Source of the DNA: JBGZEX01 sp041846495
Lineage (GTDB): Bacteria; Bacteroidota; Bacteroidia; Bacteroidales; Marinifilaceae
Assembly: GCA_041846495.1 (NCBI GenBank)
Contig: JBGZEX010000091.1
Coordinates: forward strand, 1 to 22,872
DNA length: 22,872 bases
Direction of reading: 5' to 3'
A program made the position numbers and the translations under genes. A model generated the notes under the pieces. The model made no database searches and was not told the DNA's origin. It saw only the letters and a list, made by a program, of their open reading frames with translations. The number at the start of each line of letters is the position of its first letter. Positions within the stretch are counted from its first letter, which is position 1. This document shows, in pieces, positions 6,955 through 12,674 of the stretch.

Positions 6955-9159
6955 TCATTTTAAAGATTTCGACTTCAGTCTCAAGCTATTGCTTACAACC
7001 GATACGGAACTGAAAGCCATGGCAGCCGAAGCAATCATCGGATTCAAAAGAAAACCCGAAAACGGGAATAAAATTCCCGCCGCTATGGGAATTCCGATAA
7101 TATTGTATATAAAAGCCCAAAATAAATTCTGTTTTATAGTCCTTAACGTATGTTCGGACAAAGCGAATGCCTTGTGTATGAGGCGTAAATCGGAAGTTAT
7201 GAGAGTGACTTCCGCCACGTCCATTGCAATGTCCGAACCTTTTCCCATCGCAATGCTCATATCGGCTCCGGCAAAAGCCTCCGTATCGTTAATACCGTCT
7301 CCGACCATGGCAACCACTTCGCCTTTCTCCTGCAAATTCTTGATATAAGCGGCTTTCTCTCCGGGAAGCATTTCCGCCTTTATAGCCGTAAATTCGAACC
7401 TCTTCCCGGTTGCCTCTGCAACAATTTTTCTGTCGCCGGTCAGCATATACACTTTATATCCGGATTCCCTAAGCTCTTTTACCGCCTCTACCGCCGCATC
7501 CCGGATTTTGTCGACAATGCTTATCTCCGCCAATAGATGCGATTCGTCGAAAAATAAAACGACGGAAGCGCCGTTTTCTTCCGAATGCCGGATTTCGTTT
7601 CGCATATCTTCCGGTATGTCTATTCGCTTCTCTTCCGCCAGGCCTATGCTTCCTACATAGTATTTCCGTCCTTCGAATACGGCCGAAACGCCCTTGCCTA
7701 CTATCGTATCGAAAGATTCCATTGCCGTTTCCCCCGTTTGGGAACCGATATGGTTTACAATCGCTTCCGCAAAAGGATGCTGGGACTTCATCTCTACGGA
7801 TAAAAGCAGGGATTTCAATCTTTCGTCTTCTACATGCCATTTGCACTTCAAAACCGAAGGATGTCCTTCGGTAAGCGTTCCCGTTTTGTCCAAAACGACG
7901 GAAGTGACTTTCCGCATCCCTTCCAATGTTCCGGCATTCCGGATCAATATATGGTTTTCGGCTCCTTTCCCTATACCGACCATTACGGCCGTAGGCGTGG
8001 CCAGCCCCAAAGCACAGGGACAGGCTATCACCAAAACGGTTACGGCCGAAAGTACGGCTTCCGGCAACAGGTCCGTTCCTCCAACAATCCACCAAACAAG
8101 AAATGTAAGAATCGAAATACCCAGAACGACAGGTACGAAAACGGATGCGATACGGTCCGCCAAACGCTGTACCGGCGCTTTGCTTCCCTGCGCTTCGCGC
8201 ACGGCTTTCAATATACCGGCAAAAACCGTATCCTCTCCCACTTGGAGCGCCTTGAATACAAAGCTGCCTTTGGTATTCAGAGTTCCGGCATATACCGTGC
8301 TCCCCTTTTGTTTCTTGGCCGGAAAAGATTCTCCGGTTATCGTACTTTCATCCACATAAGAAGTGCCGCTTTCCAAAATACCGTCTACCGGAATACGTTC
8401 TCCCGGACGTACCATAAGAAGATCGTCCCGACGCACTCTGTCTACAGGCAAAACCTCGTATTGTCCCGCAGAAGTAAGCACAGTCACCGTATGAGGCTGC
8501 ATTCCCATAAGTTTTTTTATTGCAGACATCGTATTGGCCTTAGCCCGTGATTCCATCCATCTGCCCAAAGATACCAATGCGATAATTACGGCTACCGCTT
8601 CGAAATATACATGAGCCTCCAATCCCCTTACCGTCCAGAATTCGGGATTGAACGTATTGAAAACGCTGAAAAGAAAAGCGATTCCCGTACTCATGGCGAC
8701 AAGAGTATCCATGTCCGCCGTACGGTGCAACAGTCTCCGGTAAGCATTTGCATAAAAAGAACGTCCGAAAAAAACCACTACCCCCAAAGACAGAAACATC
8801 AATACGATATTCCGTAAAAAACTTTCCGGAACAAACATCGATATCATAAATACGAAAAAAGCCAAAATCAAAGACCCTACAGCTCTCTTCTTAACAAGAT
8901 GATATTCGCTTCGTTTTATTTCCGCCACCACTTCTTCCGAGGCTTCTTCCTCGACAATAAATTCGTACCCTATGGATTTTATTTTCCGGCAAATATCATC
9001 TGCAGACACCCTATTTTCATCATACTCCACCACAGCTACGGCATCCGTAAAATTCACATTCCCGGAGATTACGCCTTCCATACTTCTCAAATTGTTTTGT
9101 ATATTGGCGGCACATCCCGCACATCCCATACCTATTATATTGAATCTTTCTTTTTTCAT
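6955..9159 (-). CDS. copA: Copper-exporting P1B-type ATPase (CopA-like)
   Basis: A 734-aa heavy-metal P-type ATPase that would export Cu+ from the cytoplasm at the cost of ATP. In order: one N-terminal HMA domain with the metal-binding GMGCAGC (C13, C16); transmembrane helices from about 95; the actuator TGES (275-278); CPC in the membrane (380-382) marking P1B; the phosphorylated Asp in DKTGTLT (D424); the HP motif (461-462); GDGIND (620-625). The final helices hold YN and MAFSSVSVVSNSLRL, characteristic of the Cu+ class (P1B-1). No copper chaperone or CueR/CsoR regulator gene adjoins it. The ATG is preceded by AAGGAGG only two bases away. Confidence 0.92.
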   Translation of the reverse strand: MKKERFNIIGMGCAGCAANIQNNLRSMEGVISGNVNFTDAVAVVEYDENRVSADDICRKIKSIGYEFIVEEEASEEVVAEIKRSEYHLVKKRAVGSLILAFFVFMISMFVPESFLRNIVLMFLSLGVVVFFGRSFYANAYRRLLHRTADMDTLVAMSTGIAFLFSVFNTFNPEFWTVRGLEAHVYFEAVAVIIALVSLGRWMESRAKANTMSAIKKLMGMQPHTVTVLTSAGQYEVLPVDRVRRDDLLMVRPGERIPVDGILESGTSYVDESTITGESFPAKKQKGSTVYAGTLNTKGSFVFKALQVGEDTVFAGILKAVREAQGSKAPVQRLADRIASVFVPVVLGISILTFLVWWIVGGTDLLPEAVLSAVTVLVIACPCALGLATPTAVMVGIGKGAENHILIRNAGTLEGMRKVTSVVLDKTGTLTEGHPSVLKCKWHVEDERLKSLLLSVEMKSQHPFAEAIVNHIGSQTGETAMESFDTIVGKGVSAVFEGRKYYVGSIGLAEEKRIDIPEDMRNEIRHSEENGASVVLFFDESHLLAEISIVDKIRDAAVEAVKELRESGYKVYMLTGDRKIVAEATGKRFEFTAIKAEMLPGEKAAYIKNLQEKGEVVAMVGDGINDTEAFAGADMSIAMGKGSDIAMDVAEVTLITSDLRLIHKAFALSEHTLRTIKQNLFWAFIYNIIGIPIAAGILFPFSGFLLNPMIASAAMAFSSVSVVSNSLRLKSKSLK

Positions 9160-9161
9160 AG

Positions 9162-9208
9162 CCTCCTTATTTATATCGGATAAAGATAATATAAATATTG
9201 CAAATCGA
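9162..9208 (-). promoter_or_regulatory. copA leader: strong Shine-Dalgarno and weak promoter match
   Basis: AAGGAGG on the minus strand (9168 to 9162) is a perfect anti-16S match, uncommon in Bacteroidota, but stands only two bases from the ATG. TCGATTTG (9208 to 9201) is one base off the TAnnTTTG -7 motif and has a TTG 21 bases upstream. No obvious metal-regulator palindrome is seen. Confidence 0.35.
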
Positions 9209-9228
9209 GGGCATAAAATAGAAGATAT

Positions 9229-10266
9229 TCAATCAGTGTGAATCTCTATCTTTTTTCTCAACTTCTTAGGAGAATGTTCGTGTTCACAATACCCGACCCG
9301 TAAAATCATTTCAGGGATTCCTGAATTAGGGAACATATGAGCAACTTTATCAGGTATTTCTTCTAAAGGTTGGCTCATCGGATGAACAGATATTCCCATG
9401 GAGTTTAATCCTATCCAGAAACGTTCCAACTCCATTCCCGCTTTTATCAACTCTTCGGGGTTATCATTTTGCACGAACAAAACAAAGAAGCCCGAACAAT
9501 TCTTCACTTGCTTTCGGGTCGTTCGTATGGAAGAAGAAAGAAAAGATTTGTTTCCCGCAAAGTTTTTCTTTGCATAGAGTATTCGGAAGAAGAAGCGTTC
9601 AATACCATTCAAGCCTAAATTCTCCAAAGTAAGTCCTCTCCCTCTTTTTATATCGCCCTTGTCTGAGGAAACAAAGAGAGAAAGTTCTTCCATTGATTTT
9701 TCGGAAGAGAACTGTATACAGTTACTATTGATTATCAATTCTGATAAATCCTTTCCTTCATCAGTCTGCTTGTCGATGTATCTTGCATTCTTAAAGGAGG
9801 AAGATAAGTTTTGAATAATATCACCCCGTATCGGTTTGTTTGAGAAGTTTCGCCTGCAAGTATATCGTCTCTCAATATTATAGAGACTACATTCTGAAGA
9901 TTTCTTTTTTTCATCATATTCAGAAAATGACAGATATACTTTAGCATCCTTCACGACTACTCCCATCGAGACACCACAATGAGGAGCAGCATAAATACAG
10001 TTTTGGACAAAGCAACCGATACTTATATATGCCTCTCTGTTTTCCGGGTCTACGGCTTTAAGCCTCCAAAGTGAATCTATCTCAATCCGATAAAGATTTT
10101 CTTTCTCTTTGACGATACGCCACATTTGAGCGTTATGACTGCTGGGTGCCAGAGCCCCATATTCAAAAACTCTTTCTATCATCCCATTCTCAATTATTTG
10201 TGATTGACAACTCATAGATGCCATCGACATCCCAATGAATGTCATTATTGCTTTTTGAATGCCCAT
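9229..10266 (-). CDS. Acg-type nitroreductase-fold FMN oxidoreductase
   Basis: A 345-aa protein resembling the Acg (Rv2032-like) branch of the nitroreductase superfamily, which has an FMN-binding nitroreductase fold often repeated twice and whose physiological substrate is poorly defined. The N-terminal signature EYGALAPSSHNAQMWRI (about residues 35-51) matches the flavin-binding start of this family. Later stretches include CRRNFSNKPI and the C-terminal part MELERFWIGLNSMGISVHPM...PEMILRVGY, typical of the second half. A short hydrophobic N-terminus with a Cys (ASMSCQSQ) might be a weak lipoprotein or signal sequence. It lies in an accessory cassette with Crp/Fnr and HxlR regulators on the same strand and has its own -7 motif, so it may be a stress-induced reductase; that link is inferred. 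Confidence 0.72.
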   Translation of the reverse strand: MGIQKAIMTFIGMSMASMSCQSQIIENGMIERVFEYGALAPSSHNAQMWRIVKEKENLYRIEIDSLWRLKAVDPENREAYISIGCFVQNCIYAAPHCGVSMGVVVKDAKVYLSFSEYDEKKKSSECSLYNIERRYTCRRNFSNKPIRGDIIQNLSSSFKNARYIDKQTDEGKDLSELIINSNCIQFSSEKSMEELSLFVSSDKGDIKRGRGLTLENLGLNGIERFFFRILYAKKNFAGNKSFLSSSIRTTRKQVKNCSGFFVLFVQNDNPEELIKAGMELERFWIGLNSMGISVHPMSQPLEEIPDKVAHMFPNSGIPEMILRVGYCEHEHSPKKLRKKIEIHTD

Positions 10267-10299
10267 TCCAATAGGTTCTAATTGTTCGGTTGTATGTAG

Positions 10300-10335
10300 T
10301 GCACTCTGGTAGTTATTATTGCGAGTGCAAATTTA
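10300..10335 (-). promoter_or_regulatory. Promoter and leader inverted repeat of the Acg-type gene
   Basis: TAAATTTG (minus strand, 10335 to 10328) is a perfect TAnnTTTG -7 element in the gap between the Crp/Fnr gene and the Acg-type gene. Directly downstream lies an inverted repeat, TGCACTC (10300-10306) and GAGTGCA (10323-10329), with 16 bases between. It spans the likely transcription start, where a repressor or a 5' RNA hairpin could act. The -33 element is not clear. Confidence 0.4.
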
Positions 10336-10368
10336 CAGACATGCGAAGCCTCTATCGATTATCCTTGG

Positions 10369-10950
10369 TTAACTTCGTTTTTTCCTTGCAATCCTGTTTC
10401 TTAAACGACAGAGTGACTGGGGCGTTATACCCAAATAGGCGGCAATGTACTTTAATGGGACTTCCCGGAATATTATGGGATTGGTGTTGATTAGCAACAG
10501 ATACAACTCTTCGGGAGAGTATTTCAGCATTTGCATTTCCCGTTGAAGTTTAGCGATAAACAGTTCTTCCAATATTTCTTGGAAAAGCTGTTTGATGCTC
10601 GGGGCTTTCTCTATCAAATTTTCCCAATGTTTTTTGTGGAATGCCCAAATCTCACAAGGAGCTAATGTTTCTATTGTGAAAGCCGATGGTTGTCCTGTCT
10701 TGAAAGAGTGTAAAGAATTGATAAACTCACCTTCAAAGGCAAATTGAAACGTGATTTCCTCTGCATCTCTTTCCCGTGTCGTAAAAAAGCGACAGCATCC
10801 TTTTTCTATATAATAAAGATAATGTTCTACATCTCGTTCTCTAATCAATGGAGTTCCTTTATTGAGGCACATACATATCCCTTTCTCCATAATAAGGTCA
10901 ATGGCTTCTTCGGAGATTTGCTTTCTTGACAAATACAGGCGCAAAGACAT
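10369..10950 (-). CDS. Crp/Fnr-family transcriptional regulator
   Basis: A 193-aa regulator with an N-terminal cyclic-nucleotide-binding-like beta-roll (about residues 20-120; GCCRFFTTRERDAEEITFQF and EGEFINSLHSF are typical) and a C-terminal winged helix, VPLKYIAAYLGITPQSLCRLR, that binds DNA. Fnr-type N-terminal Fe-S cysteines are not evident, so the signal is unknown. I prefer the ATG at 10950, eight bases after the HxlR stop, because it gives the usual short lead before the beta-roll; an ATG at 10992 would add 14 residues overlapping the HxlR gene. Being in tandem with hxlR, it is probably co-transcribed with it. The target may be the neighbouring Acg-type gene (inference). Confidence 0.85.
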   Translation of the reverse strand: MSLRLYLSRKQISEEAIDLIMEKGICMCLNKGTPLIRERDVEHYLYYIEKGCCRFFTTRERDAEEITFQFAFEGEFINSLHSFKTGQPSAFTIETLAPCEIWAFHKKHWENLIEKAPSIKQLFQEILEELFIAKLQREMQMLKYSPEELYLLLINTNPIIFREVPLKYIAAYLGITPQSLCRLRNRIARKKRS

Positions 10951-10957
10951 AAGCTGT

Positions 10958-11272
10958 TTATAGGTTTTCCATTCCGAATTTGGCAATTTCATCTATAATC
11001 GGAAGTACTTTTTCTCCTAACGGCGTAAGAGAGTATTCTACGCGTGGGGGTACTTCGGGAAACTGTTTCTTCTTTATCAATCCCTTGCTGCATAGGAATT
11101 TCAGTTCGTTGATGAGCATCTTTTCGCTTATGCCCGGAATGGCACGTTTGAGTTCTCCATAACGGATTATTCTTCGGTTGATTTGGAAAATGATGAGCAG
11201 TGTCCATTTTCCTGCGAAAATCTGCATCGACTTTCTTACAGGGCATTCGTTGTCTGATATTTTTCTCTCCAT
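10958..11272 (-). CDS. HxlR-family transcriptional regulator
   Basis: A 104-aa winged-helix protein of the HxlR/YodB family: NECPVRKSMQIFAGKWTLLI at the start, the recognition region FGELKR-like RYGELKRAIPGISEKMLINE, and the wing KKKQFPEVPPRVEYSLT. The family often senses reactive electrophiles or oxidants through a cysteine near the N-terminus; C10 here is in that place. It is divergent from the NTF2-like gene at 11406, the usual arrangement for an HxlR regulator and its target, and is followed closely by the Crp/Fnr gene. The intergenic region has a direct repeat that could be its operator. Confidence 0.9.
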   Translation of the reverse strand: MERKISDNECPVRKSMQIFAGKWTLLIIFQINRRIIRYGELKRAIPGISEKMLINELKFLCSKGLIKKKQFPEVPPRVEYSLTPLGEKVLPIIDEIAKFGMENL

Positions 11273-11300
11273 AATAAACTTTTTTCTTATTGATAATCAT

Positions 11301-11308
11301 CAAATCTA
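11301..11308 (-). promoter_or_regulatory. Candidate -7 element for hxlR
   Basis: TAGATTTG on the minus strand is a perfect TAnnTTTG match 28 bases before the HxlR ATG. No clear -33 TTTG is present; the region where it should lie is covered by the direct repeat at 11312-11342, compatible with autoregulation. Confidence 0.5.
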
Positions 11309-11311
11309 ACA

Positions 11312-11342
11312 ATATGGTATGTATCTAACTATATTGTATGTA
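11312..11342. promoter_or_regulatory. Candidate HxlR operator: 12-bp direct repeat
   Basis: ATATGGTATGTA (11312-11323) and ATATTGTATGTA (11331-11342) differ at one base and are spaced 19 bases start to start, about two helical turns. They lie between the divergent -7 elements of hxlR and the NTF2-like gene and touch the -33 TTG of the latter, so a bound protein could control both. Assignment to HxlR is inferred from position. Confidence 0.5.
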
Positions 11343-11343
11343 C

Positions 11344-11374
11344 TTGTAGATAGTAGTGCAAATGTATAGCTTTG
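11344..11374 (+). promoter_or_regulatory. Promoter of the NTF2-like gene
   Basis: TTG (11344-11346), a 20-base spacer and TAGCTTTG (11367-11374) match the Bacteroidota promoter consensus TTTG-N19-21-TAnnTTTG except for the first T of the -33 element. It ends 31 bases before the ATG at 11406. Confidence 0.65.
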
Positions 11375-11405
11375 TAGCGATTTCAACAATTAAAAATACA
11401 GATTT

Positions 11406-11810
11406 ATGGAACAAAAGATTAAAAAAGTGCACTTATTTTACACAGCATTGGCACAGGGAGATTTTAAAACGGTGGAAGGATTGCTCTCCGAGGGTTTGGT
11501 ATGGCATCAGCCGGGACAAGGGGCATTGTCTGGTGTTTACAAGGGCAAGCAGAATGTTTTTGCCCATTTGGGAAAAATGGCTCAATTGAGTAATGGGACT
11601 TTCGCCATTAATCAAGTGGACTATGTAACGAACAACGGCGACTTAGTCGTGGCATCCGTTGGATTTATGGTATCTGCAAACGGACATTCTATCGAGATGA
11701 GAGGAGTGGATCTCTTTCGCTTCGAAAATGATTTGATAAAGGAGGTTTGGCTCTTTTCGGAGCGCATCGACGAGGAAGACCGCTTCTGGACAGCTTTGAG
11801 TAAATCCTGA
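11406..11810 (+). CDS. NTF2-like / SnoaL-like family protein
   Basis: A 134-aa single-domain protein with the NTF2-like cone fold: an N-terminal helix (VHLFYTALAQGDFKTVEGLL), the loop VWHQPGQGALSGVYKGKQNV, then strands ending in GVDLFRFENDLIKEVWLFSE. The pattern WHxPG...G...G and the closing strand resemble SnoaL-like and ketosteroid-isomerase-like proteins, which bind small hydrophobic molecules and may or may not be enzymes. No signal peptide. It is divergent from the HxlR gene and is the likely target of that regulator, suggesting a role in handling a small reactive or toxic compound; that role is inference. Followed by a terminator at 11914. Confidence 0.8.
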   Translation: MEQKIKKVHLFYTALAQGDFKTVEGLLSEGLVWHQPGQGALSGVYKGKQNVFAHLGKMAQLSNGTFAINQVDYVTNNGDLVVASVGFMVSANGHSIEMRGVDLFRFENDLIKEVWLFSERIDEEDRFWTALSKS

Positions 11811-11913
11811 TCGAAGTGACAGGGACGGAATATGTAATCGCTTCAATTGAAAACCGGGGAAAAAGACACTTTGTGTATTCGAACTTGTTTCGTCTTCTTC
11901 ACTTCAAACGTTT

Positions 11914-11945
11914 AAGGCTGTGTCGACACATTTCGACACAGCCTT
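11914..11945. terminator. Bidirectional intrinsic terminator
   Basis: AAGGCTGTGTCGA (11914-11926), a six-base loop, and TCGACACAGCCTT (11933-11945) form a perfect 13-bp stem, followed by a T-rich run on the + strand. It lies between the convergent NTF2-like gene and nifJ and could end both transcripts. Confidence 0.85.
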
Positions 11946-11978
11946 TTCCTCACTAAGTTTTTAACGGAATATTTTCCG

Positions 11979-12674
11979 TTAGTCCTGAGAATAGTTTTCC
12001 TGGGATAACCTTACATATCCCCTATATCTCCATTTAGCATCCTCTTCGGCGGCTTCAAACAAAGTCTCCGCCTCGGTCGGATTTATTTTCAAAAGAGAGT
12101 TGAAGCGAACTTCTCCCATAAGGAAATCTCTGAATTTGGAGTAATCCGGAGCCTTGGAATCCAATTGAAACGGATTTTTCCCTTGAGCTTCGAGTCTGGG
12201 ATCGAAGCGGAACAAATGCCAATAACCGCATTCCACCGCCTTCTTCTCCTCCGCCTGGGATTTGCCCATACTGGCTTTAAGTCCGTGATTGATACAAGGA
12301 GCATAAGCTATTACCAATGAAGGTCCGGGGAAGGATTCGGCTTCCTTGAGTACTTTGAGGTAATGGGCCTGATTCGCTCCCATAGCAACCTGGGCCACAT
12401 AAATATAACCGTAGGACATCATCATTTTTCCGAGGTCTTTTTTCCGCAATTTCATTCCCGAAGCTGCAAACTTGGCCACTGCACTCACGGGCGTGGATTT
12501 GGAAGCCTGACCGCCGGTATTGGAATATACTTCCGTATCCAATACCAATATGTTCACGTCCCTTCCGCTGGCCAATACGTGGTCGATACCGCCGAAACCT
12601 ATATCGTAGGCCCACCCGTCGCCGCCGAATATCCACTGAGATTTCTTCGAAAAATATTTTTTCAACGCCAAAGC
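11979..12674 (-). pseudogene. nifJ: Pyruvate:ferredoxin/flavodoxin oxidoreductase, C-terminal part after frameshift
   Basis: This is the last quarter (about 231 residues) of the NifJ protein begun at 15523, in the -1 frame relative to the N-terminal part. It completes the thiamine-diphosphate-binding domain: GGDGWAYDIGFGG and TEVYSNTGGQASKSTP, which bind the cofactor and Mg2+, and extends to the normal C-terminus RGYVRLSQENYSQD. No start codon of its own fits; an ATG-led frame upstream (to 12770) gives an unrelated Arg/Cys-rich sequence before ALALKKYF. The two parts together equal 1185 residues plus one missing base, the normal length for the family. It is listed as broken on the sequence as given; a base-call or assembly error is quite possible. 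Confidence 0.85.

Noticed and set aside
7469..8095. Long minus-strand frame inside copA (208 codons)
   Set aside because: It is Arg/Gly-rich, overlaps the catalytic core of copA in another frame and matches no family; a shadow of the real gene.
7834..8550. A 238-codon plus-strand frame opposite copA
   Set aside because: Antisense to conserved P-type ATPase motifs, with Arg-, Tyr- and Ser-heavy composition and no domain; a shadow frame.
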